From Eubacterium sp. ER2 (GTDB lineage: Bacteria > Bacillota > Clostridia > Lachnospirales > Lachnospiraceae), in NCBI RefSeq assembly GCF_000765215.1, contig NZ_JPJE01000024.1, positions 1 through 59,828 on the forward strand: a stretch of DNA of 59,828 bases. Reading direction: 5' to 3'. This document shows positions 1-11,596 of this stretch, piece after piece (position 1 is the stretch's first letter; each line of letters starts with the position of its first letter). Under the pieces are notes generated by a model, which was given only the letters and a program-made list of their open reading frames with translations, was not told the origin of the DNA and searched no databases. The translations under genes were made by a program, and so were the position numbers.

Positions 1-97
1 GAAAGAAACCAATCCACAGTATCTTAAAATAGCATAGTCTAACCTGTAGAAAAGGTAAAGAATGACTATGACAATACTAATAGTAGGAGAAAGAATC

Positions 98-202
98 ATG
101 AATTTTAACAATAAGCGGACAAGACGGATCATTGCGATCATTATTATGATTGTGATTGTAGCTATGGTGGCTACGTCCATCATACCCTCCATCATAATCT
201 AA
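98..202 (+). CDS. 34-residue single-span membrane peptide
   Basis: A 34-codon reading frame starts at ATG 98 behind a good ribosome site (AGGAGA, 85-90) and stops at 200-202. The product has a basic N-terminus (KRTRR, residues 6-10) and then an almost unbroken hydrophobic stretch of isoleucine, valine and methionine to its end, so it should be one membrane span with its N-terminus in the cytoplasm. It lies 42 bases before the VanW gene on the same strand. Tiny peptides of this shape are common in Firmicutes, for example Prli42/DUF4044, and this could be a relative, but the resemblance is in shape only. The function is unknown. Confidence 0.55.
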   Translation: MNFNNKRTRRIIAIIIMIVIVAMVATSIIPSIII

Positions 203-244
203 AGGGCAGGATGAAACGTAACCAGGAAGGATAGGCGGAAGGTA

Positions 245-1786
245 ATGGCATCACGGAGAAGGAGCCTGAGGGAAACAAAGAGAATGACTGCGCGCAGGAA
301 GAAGCGGGCGCGTCTTCTCATCATGGCAGGCGCAGGGCTGATACTGATCGCCCTGCTTGGTGTCTATATACATTTAAGGAATTATGTAAATAGAGTGGAT
401 GAGAATGTGATCTGCGACAATGTATGGATCGGCGCCATGGATGTGTCCGGCATGACCGCGAAGGAGGCCAGCGCCGCTCTGGAGGAGCATATGGAGTCCG
501 ACGGCGCGGTGACTGTGACTTTGGAGGCTGACAACGGTTCCGCCCAGGCCGCTTTGAGTGAGCTGGGGCTGTCCGCCGAGGATGTGGATGAGCTGGCCCA
601 GGAAGCGGTGGACTACGGCAAGACAGGAAGCGTATTTTCCCGCTACAGAAAGCAGAAAAATCTGGAAAAAGAAAAATATGTGATCCGGGAGAAATTCAGT
701 CTGGATCAGGAGCAGACAGAGGCTGTCCTGAATGAACGGGCGGTGCCTCTTGTACAGGGCGCAGTGGACGCCTCCATCCAGAAGACCGCCACCTCCTTTG
801 AGATTACTCCGGAGCAGGAAGGGAAGGCTTTGGATGTGGAGGCCACCATCGAGGCGGTCACAGACCACCTCAATGACCAGTGGGAGCACGATGATTTTGC
901 CGTGGAGCTGCAGACAAAAAAGGAGAAGCCAAAGATCACGGAGGAGGATCTGTCCACCATACAGGATGAGCTGGGCAGCTTCTGGACTGACGCCGGGGGC
1001 GGAGAGAGATGGCAGAACCTGAAAAACGGTGTAGATAAGCTGAACGGGAAGATCCTGATGCCGGGCGAGACTCTGTCTGTGGGACAGACAACAGGGCCCT
1101 TCACGCCGGAGAACGGCTATGTGGAGGCCGGAGCCTACGAGAACGGCCAGGTGGTGTCCGATTACGGCGGCGGCATCTGCCAGGTCTCAACCACCCTCTA
1201 CAACGCGGTTATTTACGCCGAGCTGGAGGTGGTGGAGCGGTCTCCCCACTCCATGACCGTGGCTTACGTGAAGCCCTCCAGGGACGCGGCGATAGCCGGA
1301 GATTATCTGGATTTCAAGTTCAGGAACAGCTATGACACGCCCATCTATATCTATGGGGAGATCAATGACAGCAACCAGCTCCGGTTTATTATTTACGGCA
1401 AGGAGACAAGGCCAAAGAACCGGACGGTGGAATACGAGAGCGAGACCATCAGCACAGAGCCCTACGGCACAGTATATAAGGAAAACACCGAGCTGGCGGC
1501 GGGAACTACAGAGGTGACAGGAAGCCCGCACGACGGCGTGGAGGCGCAGCTCTGGAAGATCGTGTACGAGGACGGCCAGGAGGTCAGCCGGGAGGTGTTT
1601 AACACCAGCCACTATGAAAAGTCGGACCAGGTGATCGAAGTGGGGACTGCGTCGGCCAGCGGGGGTGTGCTGACTGCCCTCCAGAGCGCCATTGCCTCCC
1701 AGGACGCGGACAAGGTCAATGCGGCAGTGAGCCAGGCTGCCTCGGCGGGAAGCGAGGAGCAGGCGCCGGATCAGACACAGGAGTAG
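245..1786 (+). CDS. VanW family cell-envelope protein with peptidoglycan-binding-like repeats
   Basis: The 513-residue protein has a basic cytoplasmic tail (residues 1-22) and one membrane anchor (about 23-46), so the rest is extracellular. Residues about 55-230 look like two copies of the four-helix/strand unit called PG_binding_4, seen from the repeated pattern of a glycine-valine strand followed by an Ala/Glu-rich helix. Residues about 255-390 are the VanW domain, including the core YGGGICQVSTTLYNAV. The last 60 residues are Ala/Ser/Gln-rich and probably unstructured. VanW was named from a vancomycin-resistance cluster, but lone VanW proteins are common in Clostridia; nothing here (no VanR/S/H/A/X) suggests resistance. 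A general cell-wall role is inferred. The start is ATG 245 with GGCGGAAGG just upstream. Confidence 0.85.
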   Translation: MASRRRSLRETKRMTARRKKRARLLIMAGAGLILIALLGVYIHLRNYVNRVDENVICDNVWIGAMDVSGMTAKEASAALEEHMESDGAVTVTLEADNGSAQAALSELGLSAEDVDELAQEAVDYGKTGSVFSRYRKQKNLEKEKYVIREKFSLDQEQTEAVLNERAVPLVQGAVDASIQKTATSFEITPEQEGKALDVEATIEAVTDHLNDQWEHDDFAVELQTKKEKPKITEEDLSTIQDELGSFWTDAGGGERWQNLKNGVDKLNGKILMPGETLSVGQTTGPFTPENGYVEAGAYENGQVVSDYGGGICQVSTTLYNAVIYAELEVVERSPHSMTVAYVKPSRDAAIAGDYLDFKFRNSYDTPIYIYGEINDSNQLRFIIYGKETRPKNRTVEYESETISTEPYGTVYKENTELAAGTTEVTGSPHDGVEAQLWKIVYEDGQEVSREVFNTSHYEKSDQVIEVGTASASGGVLTALQSAIASQDADKVNAAVSQAASAGSEEQAPDQTQE

Positions 1787-1817
1787 GCGCAAAGAGAAGG
1801 ACAAAGGAGAGCGGATT

Positions 1818-2717
1818 GTGACAGAGACAGCGATCATTTACGGGGAGCAAAGGGATCTGGGGCGGTACGCCCTGGCTCACTGCGTCAATGCCCTGGCGGC
1901 CCGGGGGGCGGAAGAGTTCGCCGCAAAGGCGGTGTTCCAGATACCGGCGGACCGGGAGAATACTTTTCTGTATGATTTAAAAAAGAAATGGAAGAAAATG
2001 GCAGATACCCTGCCATTTTTTCTGGAGATAAGGGGGACAGAGGGAGGAAAATGCCCGGCCATCTCCCTGCCCTGCGCCCTGGTGACGGCTGAGGGCAGAC
2101 CGGGCTTTGCTTCCCCGGGGATCCAGGGAAAACCGGCTGCTCCTGAAAGCCGGGAGACTCCGGGGCGCCCGGAGCACCTGGAGCAGCTGGACATCCTTGT
2201 GGCGGGCTATGCGGGCCTGGAGGGGATGCTGCGGATCAGCCAGGAGAAGAGAGAGGTCCTGGCCGGCAGGTTCGCCCCCTCTTTTCTGCGCCTTGTGGAG
2301 TCAGCGGAGGATCAGATTTTTGGCCTGGACATAGCCCGGGCGGTCAGAAGAGCCGGCATACCGGTGATCTGTCACGTGGGCCAGGGAGGAATTTTCAAGA
2401 CTTTGTGGGAGCTGTCCGCCTGGACAGGCCGGGGCCTGGAGGCGGATCTGAAGAAGATCCCTGTCAGGCAGGAGACCATCGAGGTGTGCGAGCTTTTTCA
2501 CATCAACCCCTACCAGCTCACATCGGCGGGCTGCTTTCTTTTGGCGGCAGCCGACGGTGAGGCGGCAGCGGAGAGGCTTGCCCGGCAGCAGGTGGAGGCC
2601 TGTGTCATAGGAAGGCTCAGAGGGGACAACGACAAGATCGTACAGAATGGGGAAGACGTCAGGTTTCTGGATCGTCCCGGGCTGGACGAGATCTGGAAGC
2701 TCTGGCAGCAGGAATAA
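1818..2717 (+). CDS. AIR synthase-related C-terminal domain protein (PurM/HypE-like fold)
   Basis: The 299-residue product starts at GTG 1818, eight bases after AAAGGAGA. The second half (about 165-280) resembles the C-terminal domain of the PurM/HypE/ThiL superfamily: a GQGGIFKTLWEL helix, then the segment I-P-V-R-Q-E-T-I-E-V-C-E-L-F-H-I-N-P-Y that is typical of HypE, then a GCFLLAA strand. The N-terminal ATP-binding half of that superfamily, with its DDAA and GND-type motifs, is not recognisable. It is therefore either a diverged member or a protein that kept only the C-domain. No hydrogenase genes are nearby. It is 12 bases upstream of trmL and probably co-transcribed. The exact reaction is unknown. 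Confidence 0.65.
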   Translation: MTETAIIYGEQRDLGRYALAHCVNALAARGAEEFAAKAVFQIPADRENTFLYDLKKKWKKMADTLPFFLEIRGTEGGKCPAISLPCALVTAEGRPGFASPGIQGKPAAPESRETPGRPEHLEQLDILVAGYAGLEGMLRISQEKREVLAGRFAPSFLRLVESAEDQIFGLDIARAVRRAGIPVICHVGQGGIFKTLWELSAWTGRGLEADLKKIPVRQETIEVCELFHINPYQLTSAGCFLLAAADGEAAAERLARQQVEACVIGRLRGDNDKIVQNGEDVRFLDRPGLDEIWKLWQQE

Positions 2718-2728
2718 GGAGGGTACGG

Positions 2729-3226
2729 ATGCTGAACATTGTACTGCACGAGCCGGAGATACCGGCCAATACGGGAAATATAGGAAGGACATGCGTGGCC
2801 GCCGGGGCGCGGCTTCATCTCATTGAGCCTCTGGGCTTCCGGCTGGATGAAAAGAGCCTGAAGCGTGCGGGGATGGACTACTGGAAGGATCTGGATGTGA
2901 CCACCTACATCGACTACCGGGATTTTCTGGAGAAAAATCCGGGAGCCAAGATCTACATGGCCACCACAAAGGCGCCCAGGGTCTACACGGATGTCCGCTA
3001 CGAGCCGGACTGCTATATCATGTTCGGAAAGGAGAGCGCCGGCATACCGGAGGAGATTCTGGTGGAGCATCAGGACACCTGCGTGCGGATTCCCATGATG
3101 GGCCAGATCCGGTCTCTCAACCTGGGCAATTCCGTGGCCATCGTTCTCTATGAGGCTCTGCGGCAGAACGGATTTGCAGAGCTGAACAGGGAAGGGCATC
3201 TGCACCGCCTGTCCTGGGAAAAATAA
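2729..3226 (+). CDS. trmL: tRNA (cytidine(34)-2'-O)-methyltransferase TrmL
   Basis: This 165-residue SPOUT-class enzyme transfers a methyl group from SAM to the 2'-OH of the wobble base of tRNA-Leu. Family hallmarks are the start NIVLHEPEIPANTGNIGRTC (residues 3-22), the middle segment FGKESAGIPEEIL, and the C-terminal knot IPMMGQIRSLNLGNSVAIVLYEA that binds SAM. The length matches TrmL (about 155-165). AAGGAGG lies 7 bases before the ATG. It is the last gene of its unit and is followed at once by a strong terminator. Confidence 0.95.
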   Translation: MLNIVLHEPEIPANTGNIGRTCVAAGARLHLIEPLGFRLDEKSLKRAGMDYWKDLDVTTYIDYRDFLEKNPGAKIYMATTKAPRVYTDVRYEPDCYIMFGKESAGIPEEILVEHQDTCVRIPMMGQIRSLNLGNSVAIVLYEALRQNGFAELNREGHLHRLSWEK

Positions 3227-3240
3227 AAAGACAGATCAGA

Positions 3241-3292
3241 CATGCGCAGCCGCGCATGGCGTGAGAGTTCCGCAAGCGGGACTCTTTTTTAT
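3241..3292 (+). terminator. Two tandem hairpins, the second an intrinsic terminator
   Basis: A perfect 7-bp hairpin (CATGCGC at 3241-3247 pairs with GCGCATG at 3252-3258) is followed by a 9-bp hairpin (3265-3273 with 3276-3284, one G-U pair) and six or more T. It ends the vanW-trmL unit. Confidence 0.85.
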
Positions 3293-3392
3293 TTTCCTGG
3301 ATTGCAGGAAACGGGCTGTATAAAATCAAAATCAGAGGGAGAAAGTAAAGGAATAGAGCGAAAAAATATGAGATACGCGAAAACAGAAATAA

Positions 3393-3421
3393 TTGTAAGA
3401 TTATAAAACGAATTGTATAAT
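3393..3421 (+). promoter_or_regulatory. Distal V-ATPase operon promoter
   Basis: TTGTAA (3393-3398), a 17-base spacer, and a perfect TATAAT (3416-3421), in an AT-rich stretch after the trmL terminator. Confidence 0.7.
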
Positions 3422-3457
3422 CATAAATGGTTTTAAAAGAAAAAATACAAAAAATAA

Positions 3458-3486
3458 TAGACATGCCGCACAAATCATATTATAAT
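3458..3486 (+). promoter_or_regulatory. Proximal V-ATPase operon promoter
   Basis: TAGACA (3458-3463), a 17-base spacer, and TATAAT (3481-3486). The predicted RNA would begin near 3493, about 40 bases before the first V-ATPase codon and just before the GAGAGGTGG ribosome site. Confidence 0.7.
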
Positions 3487-3532
3487 TTGAACTACAAGAT
3501 AGCAAAAAAAGGAAAAGAGAGGTGGTGAATAG

Positions 3533-3841
3533 ATGGTAGAAGAGACCATTCAGACCATAAAGCAGGCCGAAAAAGAGGCCGGAGAGATCGTGGCGCAGGC
3601 GGATGCCCGCTGTGAGCAGATCCTTTCCCAGGCATCCGATGAGGCAAAGAAAATGCAGGAAAAGATCACGCAGGATGCAAAAACCGAGGCTGCGGCTGTC
3701 ATGGACTCTGCTGCTGAGGAAGGGAAACAAATGGCGGAAAAGGCGGCTGCGGAGACGGAGGAGATGATCCGGGCTCTGCGAGAGGAAGCGGAAAAAGAGA
3801 AGGAGGCCGCCGTGTCAGATGTCATCGATCATCTGATCTGA
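3533..3841 (+). CDS. V-type ATP synthase subunit H-like peripheral-stalk protein
   Basis: The 102-residue, almost fully helical Ala/Glu/Lys-rich protein (for example EAEKEKEAAVSDVIDHLI at the end) is the first gene of the V-ATPase operon. This is where Enterococcus has ntpF and archaea have ahaH. It pairs as a coiled coil with subunit E to form the peripheral stalks that hold the catalytic head still. The identification rests on length, coiled-coil composition and position; sequence alone would be ambiguous. GAGAGGTGGTG lies 5-15 bases before the ATG. Confidence 0.85.
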   Translation: MVEETIQTIKQAEKEAGEIVAQADARCEQILSQASDEAKKMQEKITQDAKTEAAAVMDSAAEEGKQMAEKAAAETEEMIRALREEAEKEKEAAVSDVIDHLI

Positions 3842-3881
3842 GACGCTTCCTGGAAAATGAAAGAAAAGGAGGGATGTGTCT

Positions 3882-6385
<2,504 letters not shown>

Positions 6386-6434
6386 GAACGCAGACAGGTG
6401 ACAGGGAAAAATCAGAAAAAGGAGTGCGAAGGCT

Positions 6435-7040
6435 ATGACTGGATTAGAGAAAATGAAAAGCCGTATCCTGGAAGAAGCCCGGTCCTCCGCTGAGGTGAAG
6501 ATACAGGATGCGAACAGACAGGCCCGGGAGCTTCTGGACGAGAGGAAGAGGCAGGCGGAGGGATCTGCCGCGGCCATCCTCGAAAAGGCCCGGGCAGATG
6601 CGGAGGGCCTGAAGGAGAAGGCGCTGTCGGCATCGGATCTGGAGAGGCGAACCAGGCTTCTTGGCGCCAGGCAGGAGATGATAGCGGAGGTGCTAAAGGA
6701 GGCTTACCGGAAAATAAAGGACATGGATACGGCAGCGTATTTTGAGTTGATAGAGAGGCTGCTGGATCATTACGTACTCCCCCAGGTGGGAGAGATCCAT
6801 TTTTCACCTGCGGACGCACAGCGCATGCCGGACGGATTTGAGGAAAAGATACAGAAGGCGGCCGAGGCAAAGGGAGGCTCCCTTTCTCTGGCAGAGGGGG
6901 ATCCTCTTGTACCCGACGGGTTCGTGCTGGTGTACGGCGGGATCGAAGAGAACTGTACCTTTAAAGCCATCTTTGAGACAAGGCGGGATGAGATGAGCGA
7001 CCGGGTTCAGAAGAGATTGTTTTCCCGGGACAGGGCGTGA
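6435..7040 (+). CDS. atpE: V-type ATP synthase subunit E (peripheral stalk)
   Basis: The 201-residue protein has a long charged N-terminal helix (residues 1-100, Arg/Ala/Glu-rich) and a mixed C-terminal domain ending with LVYGGIEENCTFKAIFETRRDE-type sequence, typical of subunit E. It joins the head (A/B) to subunit I through the H-E coiled coil. AAAGGAG precedes the ATG. It sits 50 bases after atpK and 12 before atpC. Confidence 0.93.
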   Translation: MTGLEKMKSRILEEARSSAEVKIQDANRQARELLDERKRQAEGSAAAILEKARADAEGLKEKALSASDLERRTRLLGARQEMIAEVLKEAYRKIKDMDTAAYFELIERLLDHYVLPQVGEIHFSPADAQRMPDGFEEKIQKAAEAKGGSLSLAEGDPLVPDGFVLVYGGIEENCTFKAIFETRRDEMSDRVQKRLFSRDRA

Positions 7041-7052
7041 GGAGGAACCTAG

Positions 7053-8021
7053 ATGAGTGAAAAGTATACCTACGCGGTTGCCCGCATAAGAGCCCTTGAG
7101 GTCTCTCTCTTCTCCAACGCGGTCATCGACCAGCTCATCGCCTGCCAGAGCTATGAGCAGTGCCTGCAGTTCCTGGCGGAGCGGGGCTGGGGTGACACAG
7201 ACACCTCCGGGGACGCAGAGACGATGCTGAAGCGGGAGGAGGAGAAGATCTGGCAGACCGTGGGTGAGCTGTCCATTGACAGGAAAAAGTTCGACGTTCT
7301 CTTCTGCCAGAAGCTGTTCCACAATCTGAAGGCAGCAGTCAAGGCGGCCTGTACAGAGGAGCCTCCCGGAGACATTTTCTACGAGGACACGGCAGTTTCC
7401 GGTCAGGAGATGCTGGAGATCATACGTGAGAAGGATTTCGGGCGGCTTCCCGCAAATATGAGCCAGGCGGCCCGGCAGGCCTGTGAGGCGCTGCTTCACG
7501 CGGGGGACGGACAGCTCTGCGACATCATCATAGACAGGGCGGCCCTGGACGCCATTTACAAGGCGGGAATGGAGTCGGAGGACGAGATCATCCGGGACTA
7601 TGCCAGATCCGTGGTGGCGGTGGCGGACATCAAGATCGCCGTGCGGGCGCAGAAAACCGCAAAATCCATAGAATTTATGAAGCAGGCCATGGCGGAGTGC
7701 GGAAGCCTCAGCGTGGACCAGCTTGCAAAGGCGGCCCTCTCGGGACCGGAGGCCATACGGGACTATCTCCTTGGCACCGAGTACGCGGGAGGGGCACAGG
7801 CTCTCGCAGAGTCCATGTCCGCCTTTGAGCGCTGGTGTGACAACCGCATCATCCAGACCATCAGCCCGCAGAAATATAAAGCATTTACCATAGGCCCGGT
7901 GGTGGCGTATGTACTTGCAAGACAAAACGAGATCAAGACAGTGCGGATCATCCTCTCCGGCAAGCGAAGTCAGCTGCCGGAACAGGCAATCCGGGAAAGG
8001 GTAAGGGAAATGTATGTATAA
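7053..8021 (+). CDS. atpC: V-type ATP synthase subunit C (rotor connector, V0 d-like)
   Basis: The 322-residue, largely helical protein opens with YTYAVARIRALEVSLFS, the standard start of the bacterial/archaeal C (d-like) subunit. That subunit sits as a funnel on the K ring and couples it to the D-F axle. The length fits the family (about 320-350). The last 8 bases overlap atpF, a sign of translational coupling. Confidence 0.93.
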   Translation: MSEKYTYAVARIRALEVSLFSNAVIDQLIACQSYEQCLQFLAERGWGDTDTSGDAETMLKREEEKIWQTVGELSIDRKKFDVLFCQKLFHNLKAAVKAACTEEPPGDIFYEDTAVSGQEMLEIIREKDFGRLPANMSQAARQACEALLHAGDGQLCDIIIDRAALDAIYKAGMESEDEIIRDYARSVVAVADIKIAVRAQKTAKSIEFMKQAMAECGSLSVDQLAKAALSGPEAIRDYLLGTEYAGGAQALAESMSAFERWCDNRIIQTISPQKYKAFTIGPVVAYVLARQNEIKTVRIILSGKRSQLPEQAIRERVREMYV

Positions 8022-8328
8022 GATAGCAGTGATGGGCGATTATGACAGCATTTACGGCTTTGCTGCCCTGGGACTTGACACATTTCCCGTCACATTCCAG
8101 GAGGCAGGGGAGAGGCTCCACCAGCTTGCCGCAGAGGGGTATGGGATCATCTATATCACGGAGAAGCTGGCGGCCCAGCTGAAGCACGACATAGCCCGGT
8201 ACGAGGGGCAGATCATCCCGGCGGTCATAGAGATCCCGGGGGTGTCCGGAAATACGGGCAGCGGTGTCAGAGGAGTGAAGAAATCGGTGGAACAGGCCGT
8301 TGGGTCCGATATCCTGTTCAGTAACTAA
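8014..8328 (+). CDS. atpF: V-type ATP synthase subunit F (central axle)
   Basis: The 104-residue protein has the CheY-like small fold of subunit F: YKIAVMGDYDSIYGFAALG at the start and a GYGIIYITEKLA strand-helix in the middle. It binds subunit D and tunes activity. It corresponds to NtpG in Enterococcus naming. The order C-F-A-B-D is the canonical one. Confidence 0.94.
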   Translation: MYKIAVMGDYDSIYGFAALGLDTFPVTFQEAGERLHQLAAEGYGIIYITEKLAAQLKHDIARYEGQIIPAVIEIPGVSGNTGSGVRGVKKSVEQAVGSDILFSN

Positions 8329-8352
8329 GAAAGTTGAGGTGATACGTCCATT

Positions 8353-10119
8353 ATGAGTACAGGTACGATCAAAAAAGTAGCGGGACCGCTGGTCATTGCG
8401 TCCGGAATGAGGGATGCCAACATGTCCGACGTGGTGCGCGTCAGCAGGCAGCGCCTGATAGGCGAGATCATAGAGATGCACGGAGACGAGGCGTCCATCC
8501 AGGTGTACGAGGAGACATCCGGACTGGGACCCGGCGAGCCGGTGGAGTCCACGGGGGCTCCCATGTCGGTGGAGCTTGGGCCCGGGCTCATCTCCAGCAT
8601 TTATGACGGCATCCAGCGCCCTCTTGACGAGATCATGAAGATCTCAGGAAACAACCTGCAAAGAGGCGTGGAGGTGGCGGCTCTGAACAGACAGAAAAAA
8701 TGGGACTTTGTCCCCGTGGCCAGGGCCGGAGACGAGGTGGAGGCCGGAGATGTACTGGGCACCGTGCAGGAGACACAGGTGGTGCAGCAGAAGATCATGG
8801 TTCCCTATGGGATAAAAGGAATCGTGAAGGAGATCCGCGCAGGAGAATTCACGGTGGAGGAGACAGTGGCGGTTATTGCCACCGAGGACGGGGACAAGGA
8901 GCTGACCATGGTGCAGAAGTGGCCCGTGAGACGGGGACGGCCCTATGTGAAAAAGCTGCCCCTGGATGTGCCTCTTGTGACAGGCCAGAGGGTCATTGAC
9001 ACCTTCTTCCCCATCGCCAGGGGCGGTGTGGCGGCTGTGCCGGGACCCTTCGGAAGCGGCAAGACCGTGATCCAGCACCAGCTGGCAAAATGGGCCGAGG
9101 CGGACATCGTGGTCTATATCGGATGCGGTGAGCGGGGCAATGAGATGACGGACGTTCTGAATGAATTCCCGGAGCTGAAGGATCCCAAGACAGGACGTTC
9201 CCTGATGGAGAGGACGGTTCTTATCGCCAACACCTCGGATATGCCCTTCGCAGCCCGTGAGGCGTCTATTTATACAGGAATTACGATTGCGGAGTATTTC
9301 CGCGACATGGGATACTCAGTGGCCCTGATGGCGGACTCCACATCCCGGTGGGCGGAGGCTCTCCGCGAGATGTCGGGTCGTTTGGAGGAGATGCCCGGCG
9401 AGGAGGGATACCCGGCTTACCTGGGCTCCCGTCTGGCGGAGTTCTACGAGAGGGCAGGCCATGTAGTCTCCCTCGGAAAAGAGGGAAGAGAGGGCTCCCT
9501 GTCTGTGATCGGAGCCGTGTCTCCCCCGGGAGGCGACACCTCGGAGCCTGTGTCCCAGGCAACCCTGCGTATCGTGAAGGTGTTCTGGGGACTGGACTCC
9601 AATCTGGCCTACAAGCGACATTTCCCGGCCATCAACTGGCTTACCAGCTACTCCCTCTATCTGGACAACGTGAGCGGCTGGTTCAATGAGAAGGTGGCTC
9701 CTGACTGGATGGAGGACCGCCAGAAGATGATGAGCCTTCTGCAGGACGAGGCGGAGCTGGAGGAGATCGTGCAGATGGTAGGCATGGACGCCCTGTCTCC
9801 GGCTGACCGGCTGAAGATGGAGGCTGCCAGGTCTATCCGCGAGGACTTTCTGCACCAAAACTCCTTCCACGACGTGGACACCTACACGCCTCTGCGGAAG
9901 CAGTACCTGATGATGAACCTGGTGCTGGCCTTCTACGAGAAGTCTATGGACGCTCTGAACAAGGGGGCTTCCATGAACGCTCTCCTGACGATGGCAGTGC
10001 GTGAGAAGATCGGACGCTACAAATACACAGTGACAGACCAGATCGAGTCTGAGTATGAGAGCATTATGAGCGAGCTCGACGCGGAGATCGCGGATACATT
10101 CGGGAAGGAGGACTTCTAA
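8353..10119 (+). CDS. atpA: V-type ATP synthase catalytic subunit A
   Basis: The 588-residue catalytic subunit contains the A-specific bulge domain (about 110-190), the Walker A loop GPFGSGKT (about residues 231-238), [13 protein letters not shown] with the catalytic glutamate, and [27 protein letters not shown], which is invariant in the family. Three copies alternate with three B subunits in the head, where ATP is made or split. Its GAGGTGATACG ribosome site is somewhat distant (about 13 bases). The stop is 2 bases before atpB. Confidence 0.98.
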   Translation: MSTGTIKKVAGPLVIASGMRDANMSDVVRVSRQRLIGEIIEMHGDEASIQVYEETSGLGPGEPVESTGAPMSVELGPGLISSIYDGIQRPLDEIMKISGNNLQRGVEVAALNRQKKWDFVPVARAGDEVEAGDVLGTVQETQVVQQKIMVPYGIKGIVKEIRAGEFTVEETVAVIATEDGDKELTMVQKWPVRRGRPYVKKLPLDVPLVTGQRVIDTFFPIARGGVAAVPGPFGSGKTVIQHQLAKWAEADIVVYIGCGERGNEMTDVLNEFPELKDPKTGRSLMERTVLIANTSDMPFAAREASIYTGITIAEYFRDMGYSVALMADSTSRWAEALREMSGRLEEMPGEEGYPAYLGSRLAEFYERAGHVVSLGKEGREGSLSVIGAVSPPGGDTSEPVSQATLRIVKVFWGLDSNLAYKRHFPAINWLTSYSLYLDNVSGWFNEKVAPDWMEDRQKMMSLLQDEAELEEIVQMVGMDALSPADRLKMEAARSIREDFLHQNSFHDVDTYTPLRKQYLMMNLVLAFYEKSMDALNKGASMNALLTMAVREKIGRYKYTVTDQIESEYESIMSELDAEIADTFGKEDF

Positions 10120-10121
10120 TT

Positions 10122-11495
10122 ATGCCAAAAGAATACAGAACCATACAGGAAGTTGCCGGCCCGCTGATGATGGTAAAAGGCGTGGAGGGAGTCACCTACG
10201 ACGAGCTCGGCGAGATTGAACTGATGAGCGGCGAGAAGCGCCGCTGCAAGGTGCTGGAGGTGGACGGCGACAAGGTGGTCGTACAGCTCTATGAAAACGC
10301 CGCCGGCATCAACTTAAGCAACAGTAAGGTGCGCTTCCTTGGAAGGAGCCTGGAGCTGGGCGTGTCCGGGGATATGCTGGGCCGCGTGTTTGACGGCCTG
10401 GGGCGCCCCGCGGACGGAGGCCCGGAAATCCTTCCGGAGGAGAGGAGGGACATCAACGGTCTGCCTATGAACCCGGCAGCCAGAGTCTACCCCTCCGAGT
10501 TTATCCAGACAGGTATCTCGGCCATCGACGGACTGAACACCCTTGTCCGGGGGCAGAAGCTGCCTATCTTCTCCTGCTCCGGCCTGCCCCACTCTCAGCT
10601 GGCGGCACAGATCGCAAGGCAGGCAAAGGTGCGGGGAACCGACGAGAAATTCGCCGTTGTATTCGCAGCCATGGGCATCACCTTTGAGGAGTCCAATTTC
10701 TTCGTGGAGTCTTTCAAGGAGACGGGAGCCATCGACAGGACGGTGCTCTTTATCAATCTGGCCAATGACCCGGCCGTGGAGCGTATCTCCACGCCCCGTA
10801 TGGCCCTGACGGCGGCAGAGTACCTTGCCTTTGAAAAAGACATGCATGTCCTTGTCATTCTGACGGACATCACAAACTATGCGGACGCTCTCCGTGAGAT
10901 CTCCGCAGCCAAGAAGGAAGTCCCGGGACGCCGCGGCTATCCCGGATATATGTATACAGACCTGGCGCAGATGTATGAGCGTGCGGGGCGGCAGAGAGGG
11001 AAGAAGGGAAGCATCACCATGATCCCCATTCTGACCATGCCGGAGGACGACAAGACCCATCCCATCCCGGACCTGACCGGATACATCACAGAGGGGCAGG
11101 TCATCCTGAGCCGTGACCTCTACCGCAAGGGCATCCAGCCCCCCATCGACGTGCTGCCGTCCCTGTCCCGTCTGAAGGACAAGGGGATCGGCGAGGGCAA
11201 GACCAGGGCGGACCACTCCAACACTATGAACCAGCTCTTTGCGGCCTACTCAAGAGGAAAAGACGCCAAGGAGCTGATGACCATCCTGGGCGAGGCGGCC
11301 CTGACAGAGATCGATCTGATCTACGCAAAATTTGCCGATGAGTTCGAGAAGCAGTACGTGTCCCAGGGCTATCACACGGACCGGTCCATCGAGGAGACGC
11401 TGGAGATCGGCTGGAAGCTTCTGTCCATCCTGCCCAGGTCCGAGCTGAAACGTATCGACGACAAGTATCTGGATCTGTACTATGGGAAACAGTAA
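10122..11495 (+). CDS. atpB: V-type ATP synthase regulatory subunit B
   Basis: The 457-residue non-catalytic head subunit matches the family over its full length. It has a degenerate nucleotide loop [19 protein letters not shown] in place of a Walker A motif, as expected for B, and [29 protein letters not shown] in the core. It follows atpA with only a TAATT junction. After its stop comes a 100-base gap with a large palindrome before atpD; the other genes of this operon are tightly packed. Confidence 0.98.
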   Translation: MPKEYRTIQEVAGPLMMVKGVEGVTYDELGEIELMSGEKRRCKVLEVDGDKVVVQLYENAAGINLSNSKVRFLGRSLELGVSGDMLGRVFDGLGRPADGGPEILPEERRDINGLPMNPAARVYPSEFIQTGISAIDGLNTLVRGQKLPIFSCSGLPHSQLAAQIARQAKVRGTDEKFAVVFAAMGITFEESNFFVESFKETGAIDRTVLFINLANDPAVERISTPRMALTAAEYLAFEKDMHVLVILTDITNYADALREISAAKKEVPGRRGYPGYMYTDLAQMYERAGRQRGKKGSITMIPILTMPEDDKTHPIPDLTGYITEGQVILSRDLYRKGIQPPIDVLPSLSRLKDKGIGEGKTRADHSNTMNQLFAAYSRGKDAKELMTILGEAALTEIDLIYAKFADEFEKQYVSQGYHTDRSIEETLEIGWKLLSILPRSELKRIDDKYLDLYYGKQ

Positions 11496-11585
11496 GCCGT
11501 GCGCAGATTGGTGGAAATAGCCGCGCAGGCTTGCCTGCGGACGGATATTTCCGCAAATCTGCATAGGGCGTGCGCAGACAGTAAG
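11490..11585. repeat. Palindromic insert between atpB and atpD, flanked by direct repeats
   Basis: A long imperfect hairpin (11503-11562) has three nested arms: GCAGATT with AATCTGC, GGAAATA with TATTTCC, and GCAGG with CCTGC around a CTTG loop. The decamer CGTGCGCAGA stands on both sides (11498-11507 and 11569-11578), and outside those stands CAGTAAG (11490-11496 and 11579-11585). The outer copy on the right leads directly into the atpD ribosome site. This looks like a small mobile palindromic unit with a 7-bp target duplication, or an RNA processing site. Confidence 0.6.
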
Positions 11586-11596
11586 GAGGAAAGCAT

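Noticed and set aside
374-1104. Minus-strand frames opposite the vanW gene, and similar ones opposite the V-ATPase genes
   Set aside because: They have no ribosome sites and no recognisable domains, and they mirror strongly supported genes.
1087-1260. Vancomycin-resistance function for the VanW-domain protein
   Set aside because: None of the required vanH, vanA/B, vanX or vanRS-type resistance genes are next to it; VanW domains occur widely without resistance.
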